A stretch of DNA of 64,000 nt, taken from the NCBI RefSeq assembly GCF_003583925.1, contig NZ_QYCN01000001.1:1-64000 (forward strand), written 5' to 3'. Each line of letters starts with the position of its first letter. Position 1 is the stretch's first letter. Source of the DNA: Hymenobacter rubripertinctus. GTDB taxonomy: Bacteria > Bacteroidota > Bacteroidia > Cytophagales > Hymenobacteraceae. Positions 1 through 10,912 of the stretch are shown here, in pieces. The notes below the pieces were generated by a model, which searched no databases, was not told the origin of the DNA, and was given only the letters and a program-made list of their open reading frames with translations. Both the position numbers and the translations under genes were made by a program.

Positions 1-2488
1 CCCACAGGGGCACCGTGGGGTTCTGCGCCAGCCAGTTCGTCTGCCAGGTCTGGAGCTGGTCGCGCTGCTGGCTGGGCGTCCCGCTCAGATCGGCAAAGTG
101 CACCAGGCCCGCGTACACCACCCGGCCCAGCGCGTCGTACTTGCTGGCCGTCCACTCCTTGGCCGCCTGCTGGGCCACGTCCTGGCTCAGAATCGGCTGG
201 TCCAACGCGTTGTAGAGCGTGTAGGCGTAGCCCGCCTGGTCCGGCACCTGCTTCTCTGTCAGCCGCCCCCGCGCATCATGATGATACCGGAACAAGAGCC
301 GCTCCACCCCCGCCCCGCTCACCCGCCAGGCGTTCTGGCGCAGCCGCTGCACGGCCAGCGGGGGCAGCACGGCCCGCAACCGGCCGAACTCGTCGAACAC
401 GTAGTACGTCTTGAGCCAGCTGGTGGCCTCGCTCGCGTAGCTGCCGTTGGTGCCCACCTGGGTGAGCACCACCCGCCCTTCCTTATCCGTGAACGCCTGC
501 CGCCACTGGCCCTGCTCGTCGCGGCTGGTTTTCACCCACAGCTCCCCCGCCCCGTACGCGCCCTCATGCGTCAGCTCCTCCCGCTCATTGTCGTAGCCCG
601 GGCTCCAGCGCTGCACCGAGTCGGCCACCGCGTTGGGTCGCTCGCTGAGCGTCACTTCGTGGCCTGCGCCCAGCTGCCACGACTCGCCCGCGCTGGCCTG
701 CACCAGCGGCCGGTTCAGGGGCGAGGCCTCGAAGACCGTCTCGGCGTAGGGCACCGCCGTTTGGGGCAAGTGCTGCGTGAGGCTGGCCAGCAGCGGGTCG
801 CGCCCGCCCTGGCCCCGGTAGAACTGGCCCTGCTCGGCCACCGCGTCCGGGTGGTAGCCCACCGCGTCAGCCGAGGCCGGCGCGGCCGAGTAGGACAGAA
901 ACTGCTTCGGCTCGCGGCCCAGCGCGTCGTACTGGGTCAGCTGCACCAGGTCCCGCCCCGTGGGCGAGGCCCCGTGTCGCACCGTCTGCACCGGCCGCCC
1001 CAGCCCGTCCAGGTACTGGGTGCTCACCTGCACCCGCCCCGAGTCGGGGCGGGCGGCGCGCAGCTTCGCCGGGTCGGTGAAGGCCACGCGGGCCGCGTAA
1101 GTGCGCACGTAGTTCACCGAATCGGTCTGCCCCAGCGGGCGGTTGACGGGCAGCGGCCCGCTGGGCGGGGCCGGGCAGCCCGCGTCCGTGGGCTCGTTGA
1201 GCGCCAGCGGCGCGTAGGGCAGCAGGCTCACGTAGTGACCCCGCCCGTAGAGCGTTACGCCGGTGCCGGCCTGGTAGGGCATCCAGTCGTTAGTCACGCG
1301 GGTGCGGTACTCGCCTTCCTCGCTCTCGCCCAGCATATGCAGCGCGTAGGTTGGTTGGGTCTGGCCTGGCAGCGCTACCCAGGTTACCCCCACTTTGCGC
1401 TCCCACTGGTAGCGGTTGTGCTGGCCCGGCAGCGTGCCGTCGAGTGTCTTCCACTGCCCCTTAACCAAGGCCACTGTATCAGCCCGCAGCAACCGCTGGC
1501 GCTGGTGGGGGGCCGGGAAGTAGGGGTGCTTGTTCTGGCCCGGGCCGGTGAGCAGCTGCTCCATCGCGTCGAAACCCAGGTAGTTGCCGCTCAGGTCGGG
1601 GTAGCTGGGAAACGGCCCCGCCCCCAGCGGCCCGATGCCCGTAAGCTCGTTGCCCTGGAGTTGAATCGAGGTCGTGGTGGGCAGCGACAACACGCCGGCC
1701 GGCAGCACCCCGCTCAACCGGTTACGGGGCAGCGTCAGGTAGATCAGCCGCGTGAGCTGGCCCAGGCTGGCGGGCAAACTCCCGGTGAGCTGGTTGTTGT
1801 CCAGGTGGCAGTAGCTGAGCGAAACCATCTGGCCCATCGAGGCCGGCAGCGGCCCGCTGAGCCGGTTATCGGACAGGTTGAAGATGACCACGCCCGTCAG
1901 GTTGCCGATGTCCGGGGGCAGCGGGCCGGTAAACTGATTCTGGGCCAGGCCCAGGATGTAGACCGTGCGCAATTGGCTCAGCGAGGCGGGCAGCGGGCCG
2001 CTGAGCAAGTTGGTGTTCAGGTCCAGAATACTGATGCCGTTCAGTTGGCCGATGTTTTGGGGCAACTCGCCGGTGAGCTGGTTGTTGCCCAGGTGCAGCT
2101 GCACCAAATCGCCGCCCAGCTCCGGCAGGCTGGCCGGGAAGGGGCCGCGCAGGTTGTTACCCGCCAGATGCACCCCATAAACCTGGCTGCCGTACACTTG
2201 CAGGCCCTGCCAGGTGCGGAAGTGCCGGCTGCTGAGCGTGTCGGCGAAACCCGGCGTCTGCCACTGGGCCGCCGTGGGCCAGCCCGCCCGCTGGTACCAC
2301 TGGTCGCCGCCCGTGCCCAGGTAGAGCTGGCGCAGGATACGCACCTTCGCCGAGTCGGCCAACGACTGCGCCGATACACTCCGGGGCAGCCATAGCACCA
2401 GAGCTAGCAGAGCCAGCAGAAACGGTCGTGCGATAACGGCAAAACGAGCGGGCAAGCGCATCAGGGACCGGGAGTAGACGTGCGACAT
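1..2488 (-). CDS. LRR and DUF6443/YD-repeat secreted protein (C-terminus outside window)
   Basis: Read from the minus strand, this frame stays open from an ATG at 2488 to the window edge, at least 829 codons. A second ATG at 2461 gives a cleaner signal peptide (MRLPARFAV..., hydrophobic core, then VSAQS) and may be the true start. Residues of about 80-290 are plant-type leucine-rich repeats (units such as LxxLxLxxNxLTGxLPxS). Then comes a segment typical of DUF6443 (VNYVRTYAARVAF, then VSTQYLDGLGRPVQT), followed by YD/RHS-like text (QYDALGREPKQF, KYDALGRVVYAG). DUF6443 proteins are large Bacteroidota surface or secreted proteins of the RHS class. It lies 74 bp downstream of the 1218-residue YD-repeat gene and is probably co-transcribed with it. 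The C-terminus, where a variable or toxin-like domain would sit, is beyond position 1, so no activity can be assigned. Confidence 0.85.
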   Translation of the reverse strand, partial: MSHVYSRSLMRLPARFAVIARPFLLALLALVLWLPRSVSAQSLADSAKVRILRQLYLGTGGDQWYQRAGWPTAAQWQTPGFADTLSSRHFRTWQGLQVYGSQVYGVHLAGNNLRGPFPASLPELGGDLVQLHLGNNQLTGELPQNIGQLNGISILDLNTNLLSGPLPASLSQLRTVYILGLAQNQFTGPLPPDIGNLTGVVIFNLSDNRLSGPLPASMGQMVSLSYCHLDNNQLTGSLPASLGQLTRLIYLTLPRNRLSGVLPAGVLSLPTTTSIQLQGNELTGIGPLGAGPFPSYPDLSGNYLGFDAMEQLLTGPGQNKHPYFPAPHQRQRLLRADTVALVKGQWKTLDGTLPGQHNRYQWERKVGVTWVALPGQTQPTYALHMLGESEEGEYRTRVTNDWMPYQAGTGVTLYGRGHYVSLLPYAPLALNEPTDAGCPAPPSGPLPVNRPLGQTDSVNYVRTYAARVAFTDPAKLRAARPDSGRVQVSTQYLDGLGRPVQTVRHGASPTGRDLVQLTQYDALGREPKQFLSYSAAPASADAVGYHPDAVAEQGQFYRGQGGRDPLLASLTQHLPQTAVPYAETVFEASPLNRPLVQASAGESWQLGAGHEVTLSERPNAVADSVQRWSPGYDNEREELTHEGAYGAGELWVKTSRDEQGQWRQAFTDKEGRVVLTQVGTNGSYASEATSWLKTYYVFDEFGRLRAVLPPLAVQRLRQNAWRVSGAGVERLLFRYHHDARGRLTEKQVPDQAGYAYTLYNALDQPILSQDVAQQAAKEWTASKYDALGRVVYAGLVHFADLSGTPSQQRDQLQTWQTNWLAQNPTVPLW

Positions 2489-2562
2489 AGCGGATAAACA
2501 GAATAGCAGCAGCGGATAGGACCGCCAGGCAGAAACGAAAGATTAATGAGAGCCGGGCAGAG

Positions 2563-5500
2563 TTATGGCCGGGCGTAGCGGTACTCGTTCTCACTCAGCA
2601 CCCGATTCTGCTCGTCGCGCACCCGCAACAGCCGACCCAGTGCGTCGTATTCGTAGAAGATGGTGCGCCCATCCGGGCCGGTTTGGGAACTAGTGCCAAA
2701 TAAAGGATCGTAAGTAAGCGTGGTAAGTTGGGTCCCGACCGGGTGTAGGCGCACTTCATCCAACTGGCACGAACCGACCAGAGTGATATTCCCCTGATTA
2801 TTCACTGGCACGACAGCCTGGAAGAGTTTCCAGTCCTGGAAACCCAAGCCAGTATCTAGCAGGTTTTGGCCGTTGATAGTCGGTGCGCCGCCGCCATTCC
2901 TGAGCCAGCAAGAGAACCGATAGGACCCGACTGGCACTCCCAGGCATGACAACTGGCTGGTGGCCGTAAGCTGGTAGCTAGCTTGGCCGGTGTAGCTACT
3001 CGTGGCCACAAGATGCCCACCATTTCCACCCGCCTGCCAGCGGCCAAGTTCCCCAGCCTCGAAGCTCGTGTAGGCGACCTGGGCCGCCGTGGCGTTCTTA
3101 ATTTCGGCAATGGGATGTAAGTTGCCATAGCCCCATACGTAAGCAGTAGGTGAACCAGCCGTCACGGCCTGTTCTCGCAATACCCCGGCTGGACCGTACG
3201 AAAACTCAGCCTGCGGCTGATACACCCCCGAGCCCGGCACCAGCGAAGTATAGCCGGCGGCCGAACGAGGTTCCGTCAGCCCTGACGCGGGAGCCGCAAG
3301 CGCTGCCTGATACACGCGTCGCGGAACAACTACGCCGTCAGCCGTCGTAGTGAACTGGGTTAGCTGCCCACCCAGCCAACGGGCTGCTTTTCCCGGCTGC
3401 TGTACCCACTGCTGCATTTCTACGGGCGTTGTAACCATATAGCGGGCTTGTAGTTGTTGCACGCCTGCGTCAGCCGTAGGAGCATAGTCCAGTGCATACT
3501 TGTAACGAGTGCTTCGTTGTAGCCCGTTCGAAACCGTTACCTCTTGACTGTAAGGTTGATAATGAGCACTGGAGCGGTACAATAGGCGTGTTGTAGTCGT
3601 CATCGGCTGACGGCGGTCATCATAGCGCATTTCCTCTCTAAGCGTGAGGGGCCACCAACCAACAGTTGTGTAATAGCTTTGCACTACGGCTCCCCGGCAA
3701 GGGGTTGGATACCACCTTGGCAACTCCCCCAGACTTCCCTCAATGGAGAGTCCTAAAATTTTCTTATCCGGGATGGAATCAATGCCGAATGTTTGCGCAA
3801 CCCGCCGCACCAGCTGAATATCAGTTGATCGGAACGGGTCTCCTCCTTCCCGCACGGCGTAGTCCAGGGTAAGCAGTTCCAGCCCGTTCTGTTCATAAAA
3901 ATCATTGGAAATAAAGCCCTGGTATTGGTTGGCTTGGTCACTAAAGTCTACTTGTCCGGCTGCTAGGTTAAAGAAGACGGAAGTAGTACGCGTTGTCTGT
4001 TGGCCGCTACGCTGCACCACGCTCACTGTATCGTAGCCAACAGCACTACCTTGAGCACTACCATTACTGGCTGCAATATCTTCCGCAAAATGCACGATAT
4101 AATGGCACGTAAACTGCCCGCCAGGGTCTCCAACATTACGCGTAAATGCGCAGCCGGTTTCATCTGTCGAGGTGACGGGAACAATGATGTACTTGTAGGT
4201 AGAGTGGAAAACCGGCTGATGTATCAGCCTACCTGTAGAAACAGTGTGGTTATCGGTATCGTAATAATATTCCTTGACTTGGTCACGCATATGATCCTGC
4301 CCATCATATGTGCTTATCCGCTTAATGCGGGTCCCTCCTCCACGCCATTTTCTATCAGTGTAGAAGCGTTGGGCATAGTTAACCGCTACACTAACCTGCA
4401 AGGCGCGCGGCTGCGCCACGATGGCTTGCAAGCGGTAGCGACCGGGCGGCAGTGAAATAGTTCGCTCATCCCCTCCCGGAGCTCTCCCTTTCAAATATTC
4501 AATTCGGGCGATTTGCTTTCCACTCTTATCGAAAAGAGTCCCGTAACCGTCAAACTCACCGACGGGCTCACCATCGGCAGAAGAGATGGCTATTTTAAAG
4601 TGCACTGTTTGCGCGTGGGTCAGTACGAAGCTGACGGTATCGGTTTGCGCCCCGCAGTCCATCGCGCCGGCAGTAGCTAGGCAGGCCGTACGCTGGAGAA
4701 GCGTTTCCGTGTAGGAAGCCTCATTGGCATTACTGAAATCATGGGATTCAAACTCCAGCGTCGTGACCCCACCCGTTGGATATTGAATCCGGGAAAGTAA
4801 GCCAAAGGTTACTGCTGCCGGATTCGTTTCCCGGGAAACAGCCGCCAGTACTTGGCGAGTCTGCCGGTTATCCCGTGGAAAGGGCCACCGGTTAGGCGCG
4901 GCATTATAGTAGCCCCACCGGTCAATGGCGTGCGTGCCACGAGCCGGGCCGGCATATTCGGCACTTGTATAGAAGGGTGGAACATAGGTGAGCAGATACG
5001 GCGGCTCCGTTAGCTGACGGCCATCGGCTTGCACACCGAAGCGTTGCACCTGTTGCAAGAACAATCGGTCTGCTGGTGCCGCGTAGTCTCCGTATTGGAA
5101 GCGAACCTCCTGGTAGCGCGCGCTATCGGGGAGATATTTAAGGCGTACCGCATCCAATCGGCGCATACCCGGCTGATCTGGCCGGTTAGCTGAGCTGACC
5201 AGTTCTACACAATGGGTGGCACTGACGATGCGGCTTAGGTACTTGCCCCGAATGTGGGTGGTTGGGCGAATCGAGGTTTTCAAATCCCGTGCGTTAAGCT
5301 CATTACATAGAATCGGATGCTTGTCCTGGTCCACTACCGTCTGGGTGCTCATGGCAGGCCGCGGTATGGTGTTCGTTAGATCAGTGTAGAGGTAATTGAT
5401 GTGGGTAGTGTAATCCTGGTAAATAAAATTCACCATTTCATGCTGCGCGGTTGTAATGCGGGTTAGGAACCAAGCGGAAGCGCCGGATTTGGATGCTGGC

Positions 5501-6219
5501 GACTCCACGCTGTTTTCTATGTTCGTAATTTCAGCTGCCGTGAACATATACTGGGTGCCGTCGGGGGTGGTGAGCTCCCATCCTCCGGTACCCGAAGTAA
5601 GAGGAGAAACGATCTTCAGTGGTTGCGACGGAGTGGTGTATGGGGTACCATACTGATCAAAAATAATCTTGCCACTGTATCCCATGAAGTTAAAACTGAA
5701 CAAGTCGGGCTGCGTATCCAAGCGACCCTCGAATACGTCGGTCAAGTATTGGTAATAATTCAGCGGATCCGCTCCCGTTCCATCAGTTGAGCCATTGTAG
5801 CACGATTCATTGAGGTATTCAGGTAAAGGGGCGGCGTGATATGGATACCCCTGAACGTCAAAATCATCAATGCCCCGGCAGGTACGCACGATAGCGCCAC
5901 CGGCGTTGAGTGTCCAACTCATACCAGTCCACGGGGATACTTGATCGGGCCGCACGCCGCCGCCATGATATTGCAGCGAGAGGGGCACCGAAACAGTGCG
6001 GCCGGGGAGCGTGAAGAGAGGAATGCTGACCGAGGGCACGCCCGTATACAGACTGACCGGCACTTCGCCAAACCGGCCCAGCGCCGCCGCTTCCGGGGAA
6101 GTTGGCAGCAGGTTATGATTCAGCATATCGGGCGGTAAGGCCGTTTGGGCTATACTTGCTTCCGGTCGCAGGCTAAACGCCGCCAACAGCATGAACATGA
6201 TCCAGAAGACACGGGGCAT
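2563..6219 (-). CDS. Large secreted RHS/YD-repeat family protein
   Basis: The product is 1218 residues with an N-terminal signal peptide (hydrophobic stretch ending ASIAQ near residue 25). The N-terminal domain is the one seen in Bacteroidota YD-repeat proteins (SLYTGVPSVSIPLFTLPGR, then a WTLNAGG motif near residue 105). The C-terminus ends in one clear YD repeat (FYEYDALGRLLRVRDEQN). Such proteins are commonly encoded next to DUF6443 proteins, as here, and the two may act as one split RHS-like shell; that is inference. The middle of the gene (about 3.4-5.8 kb) is clearly less GC-rich than neighbouring housekeeping genes, suggesting relaxed or foreign origin. No transmembrane segment beyond the signal peptide was noticed. 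The function is unknown. Confidence 0.85.
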   Translation of the reverse strand: MPRVFWIMFMLLAAFSLRPEASIAQTALPPDMLNHNLLPTSPEAAALGRFGEVPVSLYTGVPSVSIPLFTLPGRTVSVPLSLQYHGGGVRPDQVSPWTGMSWTLNAGGAIVRTCRGIDDFDVQGYPYHAAPLPEYLNESCYNGSTDGTGADPLNYYQYLTDVFEGRLDTQPDLFSFNFMGYSGKIIFDQYGTPYTTPSQPLKIVSPLTSGTGGWELTTPDGTQYMFTAAEITNIENSVESPASKSGASAWFLTRITTAQHEMVNFIYQDYTTHINYLYTDLTNTIPRPAMSTQTVVDQDKHPILCNELNARDLKTSIRPTTHIRGKYLSRIVSATHCVELVSSANRPDQPGMRRLDAVRLKYLPDSARYQEVRFQYGDYAAPADRLFLQQVQRFGVQADGRQLTEPPYLLTYVPPFYTSAEYAGPARGTHAIDRWGYYNAAPNRWPFPRDNRQTRQVLAAVSRETNPAAVTFGLLSRIQYPTGGVTTLEFESHDFSNANEASYTETLLQRTACLATAGAMDCGAQTDTVSFVLTHAQTVHFKIAISSADGEPVGEFDGYGTLFDKSGKQIARIEYLKGRAPGGDERTISLPPGRYRLQAIVAQPRALQVSVAVNYAQRFYTDRKWRGGGTRIKRISTYDGQDHMRDQVKEYYYDTDNHTVSTGRLIHQPVFHSTYKYIIVPVTSTDETGCAFTRNVGDPGGQFTCHYIVHFAEDIAASNGSAQGSAVGYDTVSVVQRSGQQTTRTTSVFFNLAAGQVDFSDQANQYQGFISNDFYEQNGLELLTLDYAVREGGDPFRSTDIQLVRRVAQTFGIDSIPDKKILGLSIEGSLGELPRWYPTPCRGAVVQSYYTTVGWWPLTLREEMRYDDRRQPMTTTTRLLYRSSAHYQPYSQEVTVSNGLQRSTRYKYALDYAPTADAGVQQLQARYMVTTPVEMQQWVQQPGKAARWLGGQLTQFTTTADGVVVPRRVYQAALAAPASGLTEPRSAAGYTSLVPGSGVYQPQAEFSYGPAGVLREQAVTAGSPTAYVWGYGNLHPIAEIKNATAAQVAYTSFEAGELGRWQAGGNGGHLVATSSYTGQASYQLTATSQLSCLGVPVGSYRFSCWLRNGGGAPTINGQNLLDTGLGFQDWKLFQAVVPVNNQGNITLVGSCQLDEVRLHPVGTQLTTLTYDPLFGTSSQTGPDGRTIFYEYDALGRLLRVRDEQNRVLSENEYRYARP

Positions 6220-6752
6220 AGGTAGAAGACTTGTTCCTCAATAAGAAATCAGTGATTTTTCAAGCGGTATTTGGGGCCAGAAACGTTGGCGACTCAAAGA
6301 ACCAGCGGATGCTGGCTTAGCCAAGCGAAAAGGGTTATCCGATTGCCAAAAGCAATGAAAAATTTCAGCCGTTTCTTATTCGGGAACAAGTCTAGACTGT
6401 AGTGAATCGGAGATTCACTAGCGATGTTGCTATTCATACAAGTAAAAGAGAAGGGGCTAAGCAAATGCTCGCCCGGAGGGAAGATCTAAACAACTATGTG
6501 TTGCGCTAGCGATGAATAGGTGCGTAGTCTAATGCGGCAGGTTATGTAGCACTAGGGTAGGTAGACGGAGCTCAATAACAACGCAATACTATACTGAAGA
6601 CAGACAAATAACAAGTTGAATCTTCTTTGTTCAGGACATTTGCATCAAACGTGTCGTTAGAGCGGTTCTTGGGTTAGTGTATGGTTTTGAGCTTATCTTC
6701 TGGCCATGAAAGCCTATTCACTTGATTTGCGGCAGCGGGTAGCGGGTAGCGG
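6220..6752. other. Gene-free spacer upstream of the YD-repeat operon
   Basis: These 533 bases carry no convincing gene. They are AT-richer than the rest of the window. The only structure I see is an 8-bp perfect inverted repeat with a 3-base loop at 6401-6419 (AGTGAATC / GATTCACT) and a short tandem of GCGGGTA units (about 6735-6752) touching the insertion sequence. The minus-strand promoter of the YD-repeat pair should lie here, but I could not pick a convincing one. Confidence 0.5.
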
Positions 6753-6792
6753 TGTAGGCTTCCCCATAAAGTAGGCCAGTGAAAAGTAGAGG
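6753..6792. repeat. IS3 terminal inverted repeat, orfB end
   Basis: This 40-bp end matches the reverse complement of 7922-7961 at 37 of 40 positions, including an uninterrupted AAGTAGGCCAGTGAAAAG block. Confidence 0.9.
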
Positions 6793-7632
6793 TTAGGCGG
6801 CTTGACGAAACTCAGTTGGGGTCATAAAGTGCAACGCCTGGTGAGGGCGCAGGTGGTTGTAATCGTACTGCCACAAGCGGCAGTGCTCGCGCACTTGCTG
6901 CAAGGTAGCGAAGAGGTAGCCGTTGAGCAGTTCGCGGCGAAACGAGCCGTTGAAGCGTTCCACATAGGCGTTTTGGGTGGGGCTGGCGGGTTGAATCCAG
7001 TGCAGCACAATGCCCTGGGAGCCACACCAGTCCTGTAGTGCCTGGCTGATAAATTCCGGCCCATTATCGACGCGCAGCCGTGCCGGCGGGCCGTGGCGTT
7101 CGACCAGGGTCTGGAGCAAACGCACGACGCGGCCGGCCGGCAGCGAGAAATCGACCTCGATGCCCAGCACTTCGCGATTCCAGTCCTCGACCACGTTGAG
7201 CGTCCGAAAACGCCGCCCATCGGTCAGCGCGTCGCTCATAAAGTCCATCGACCAGCATTGGTTCGCCGACGCGGGCACGGCCAGCGGCTGGCGGACGCGC
7301 TCAGGCAAGCGGCGTTTTTTGCGCCGCTTGCTCAGTTGCAGGCGCTGAGCCTGATAGAGCCGCTACAGCCGCTTGTGGTTGACCAGCAGGCCATCTTTGC
7401 GCAGCCGATGGTAGTATTTCCAAAAGCCCCAGCCCGCGTGGCGTTTGACCAACGCCAGCAACGCGTCGACGAGCAGTGCGTCGGCCGTCGGCCGTTCGTT
7501 TTGGTCGCCCCGGCAGGCTTGTACTCTGGCGTAGCTGGCTCGCGCCAGAGTACAAGCCTGCCGCTGGCTCAGGCCCCGCGCCACGGCGTGCTGGGCCACG
7601 GCTCGCCGCTCGGCCGGGGCCACTACTTTTTT
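6793..7632 (-). pseudogene. IS3-family transposase OrfB, broken by one in-frame stop
   Basis: Entering from the slippage site at 7626-7632, the frame encodes a standard IS3 OrfB: an HTH_21-like segment (HAGWGFWKYYHRLRKDGLLVNHKRL), then an rve/DDE integrase core. The core shows the first Asp in [10 protein letters not shown], the second in VDNGPEF and the Glu in YVERFNGSF, with IS3-like spacing. A TAG at 7365-7363 separates the HTH part from the catalytic part. In related transposases this position, in KR-x-RLYQ, is normally an aromatic residue, so one base change from a Trp or Tyr codon explains the stop. Everything after the stop still reads in frame to 6793. Without suppression or re-initiation the copy is inactive. 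Confidence 0.85.
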
Positions 7633-7886
7633 CGCAGCACCTCCTTGACCACTTGGTTTTCCAGGCTCAAATCGGCCACCAGTTGCTTGAGCCGGCGATT
7701 TTCTTCTTCCAGATGCTTGAGCCGTTGCAGCTCGGTCAGTTCCAGGCCGCCGTACTTGCTCTTCCACTGATAAAACGTAGGCTCACTGATACTGTGCTCG
7801 CGGCAAATCTGGACCACGGTTTGGCCCTGGCCTTGCTGGCGCAGGATGCCGATGATTTGGGCTTCACTAAAGCGACTCTTTTTCAT
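7623..7886 (-). CDS. IS3-family transposase OrfA
   Basis: The product is 87 residues starting MKKSRFSEAQIIGILRQ, the usual N-terminus of IS3-group OrfA proteins. It has a helix-turn-helix (VVQICREHSISEPTFYQWKS) and then a leucine-zipper-like coiled coil (LKHLEEENRRLKQLVADLSLENQVV). It binds the IS ends and, after -1 slippage, supplies the N-terminus of the OrfAB transposase. The reading frame is intact; the length is normal for the family. Confidence 0.92.
   Translation of the reverse strand: MKKSRFSEAQIIGILRQQGQGQTVVQICREHSISEPTFYQWKSKYGGLELTELQRLKHLEEENRRLKQLVADLSLENQVVKEVLRKK
7626..7632 (-). other. Programmed -1 frameshift site (AAAAAAG)
   Basis: The minus strand reads AAAAAAG just before the orfA TAG (7625-7623). 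This is the canonical slippery heptamer of IS3 elements. Slipping by -1 joins orfA to the orfB frame (…KKVVAPAERR). Confidence 0.75.
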
Positions 7887-7921
7887 GGGTAGTAGGAAAA
7901 GGATGGAAAAGATACCCCCTT

Positions 7922-7961
7922 CCTCTACTTTTCACTGGCCTACTTCACGGGGAAGCGTACA
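7922..7961. repeat. IS3 terminal inverted repeat, orfA end
   Basis: Partner of 6753-6792, with three mismatches in 40 bp. It lies 35 bp upstream of the orfA start, so it probably also contains or abuts the transposase promoter. Confidence 0.9.
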
Positions 7962-8028
7962 CGCCTCCTTGCTTCTCCTCGTTGTCCAGCTACACCGCTC
8001 ACGAAACCGCTATAGCAACTACATCAAA

Positions 8029-8057
8029 AAGCCCGCTGCTCCCCGAGCAGCGGGCTT
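8029..8057 (-). terminator. Rho-independent terminator of the 8192-8758 gene
   Basis: A perfect 13-bp GC-rich stem with a 3-base loop. On the minus strand it is followed by TTTTT, which fits termination of the leftward gene ending at 8192. Confidence 0.8.
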
Positions 8058-8191
8058 CCCTTTAACTTGCACGTTTCCGATACGGCTGCTTTGGCCTGCC
8101 TGGCCGATGCCTCCCATCTGCCTGGCTTGTGCTGGCTTTGCCGGGTCGCCCAAGCCTTCCACCGGAAATAGTACGAAACCAGGAAACACCC

Positions 8192-8758
8192 TTAGAGCGT
8201 GCGCGTGGCCTCGTCGAAGTGGCCCGGCTGGTCGCTGGCCCGGATCGTGATTTTGTCCCCGTTCAGGTCGGCGTTGGCCGTGGTGGCCGTGTAGAGCCAG
8301 TCCAGGGCGTTGGGCTGCTGCACGGCGGCTCCTTCTTCTACCAAGGAGCCATCCCCGTTTTCGATGCGCACCCGCACGGCCACCACCTTGAAGTCGTCGG
8401 TGGCCCGCACCCGGATGACGTCGCCCTTTTTGCCGGCGTACCGGCTCAGGTCAATCTCGCGGATGTCAGGGGCTTTCAGAAAGTCGGCCACGGCAATGGC
8501 GTAGGCGCTGCCGTGGCGCCCGTCCAGCCGGGTGGCGTATTCGGCCTTAGCGGCCGGGTCGCTTATCTGGGCTTTGGCATACACGGCTGCCTCCTGAAAC
8601 CGCTGCCGCTGCGCCTGCTGGGCCGCCGAGGGCTCGCCCGTTGTTTCGCCCGGGGCTGCCGATACGATGGTGCGCCCGCCCTGCTGCCGGAACACCAGCG
8701 TGCCCCCGATCATGCCGCTTAATCCCTGCGTCACGATGTTATTCTTTACTCTAGCCAT
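8192..8758 (-). CDS. Conserved hypothetical protein (188 aa)
   Basis: I start at the ATG at 8758 (MARVKNNIVTQGLSG), because the upstream extension is low-complexity and unlike a protein. The N-terminus (ITQGLSGMIGGTLVFRQ, then GRTIVS) resembles a small Bacteroidota family that I know only as hypothetical. The rest is a mixed alpha/beta sequence with a VIRVRATDDFKVVAVRVRI strand pair. There is no signal peptide or membrane segment, so it is probably cytoplasmic, or the cargo of an unrecognised system. It stands alone, with a strong terminator at 8029-8057. No function can be assigned. Confidence 0.75.
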   Translation of the reverse strand: MARVKNNIVTQGLSGMIGGTLVFRQQGGRTIVSAAPGETTGEPSAAQQAQRQRFQEAAVYAKAQISDPAAKAEYATRLDGRHGSAYAIAVADFLKAPDIREIDLSRYAGKKGDVIRVRATDDFKVVAVRVRIENGDGSLVEEGAAVQQPNALDWLYTATTANADLNGDKITIRASDQPGHFDEATRTL

Positions 8759-9000
8759 AGGAAATAGAAAGATTGGTGAGCATAGCTGACGATGCAGGGC
8801 AAGCAAAATTGTATACTCCAGGGTGCGGGGTAACATGTTGGCCCGGAGCAGGGTGCGGGGCCTGCCCTGTTTGCGGCTTGAACTGAAGCTGTTTGAACAG
8901 GACTTACCCACTCGGGTTGCTTTTGCCCCCCGGAGGGGCGCGCTGTTTATAGAAAACCCCTGTGCGTAAATCGTATCGAAAAGCCGGCGTTTGCGTGGCT

Positions 9001-9100
9001 TGTCCTCCTGCGCTGGCGAAGGACCTTATCCCGAATGCCTGCCCGGACCTGATTTCAAGCGGCGCGGACGGAGCAGGGTGCTTCCCAGGCGCAGGATGAC
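9001..9100. repeat. Decayed GTCATCC-type palindromic element
   Basis: The left part (9001-9030) contains a copy of the …GCGAAGGACCTTATC arm seen intact at 57118-57161. The right part (about 9078-9100) contains GCGCAGGATGACC, the degraded complementary arm. The two no longer pair well. The 8759-9226 gap otherwise shows only the guaB promoter region. Confidence 0.55.
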
Positions 9101-9160
9101 CGATTTTCCGACTTTCTGCACGGCTTCACCGGCTTCCCGGAAAATACACCCTTGCCATAA

Positions 9161-10699
<1,539 letters not shown>

Positions 10700-10730
10700 C
10701 CGGCCAGCTCCGGAGTTTTCAGGGGCGCGC

Positions 10731-10769
10731 ACGGCCACGGCTTCCTCAGGAAGCCGTGGCCGTTTTTTT
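10731..10769 (+). terminator. guaB Rho-independent terminator
   Basis: A perfect 15-bp stem (10731-10745 with 10749-10763), a 3-base loop and a run of seven T. Confidence 0.95.
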
Positions 10770-10912
10770 GTCCTTTCACCGGATACCAAGGCAGGTGAAC
10801 CGGTCGGTAAGCGGTTCGGCAGCAGTTCGGCTACCCTGGTGCCCGGGCCGGCCGTCCTGTGGGCTTACGGTTGAGCTTGCCCAAACCCGGGGCCGGCGAC
10901 TTTAGCAAACAG

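Larger units (their letters stand above)
6753..7961 (-). mobile_element. IS3-family insertion sequence, orfB disrupted by a stop codon
   Basis: The element is 1209 bp, bounded by 40-bp terminal inverted repeats that differ at three positions and begin TGTA. It carries orfA (7623-7886) and orfB (6793-7632) on the minus strand, in the usual IS3 arrangement with an AAAAAAG slippage site between them. The orfB stop codon abuts the left terminal repeat. No 3-5 bp target duplication is visible: the left flank ends GCGG and the right flank begins CGCC. That suggests an old copy, a rearranged junction, or ends that differ by a base or two from my call. OrfB contains an in-frame TAG, so this copy probably cannot transpose alone. 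Confidence 0.9.

Noticed and set aside
98..2395. A 765-codon open frame on the plus strand
   Set aside because: It is the shadow of the LRR-DUF6443 gene on the other strand. Its product is Arg/Gly/Gln/His-rich without any domain, a usual effect of high third-position GC.
6742..6752. Target-site duplication of the IS3 element
   Set aside because: The bases flanking the two ends (GCGG and CGCC) do not match in direct orientation.
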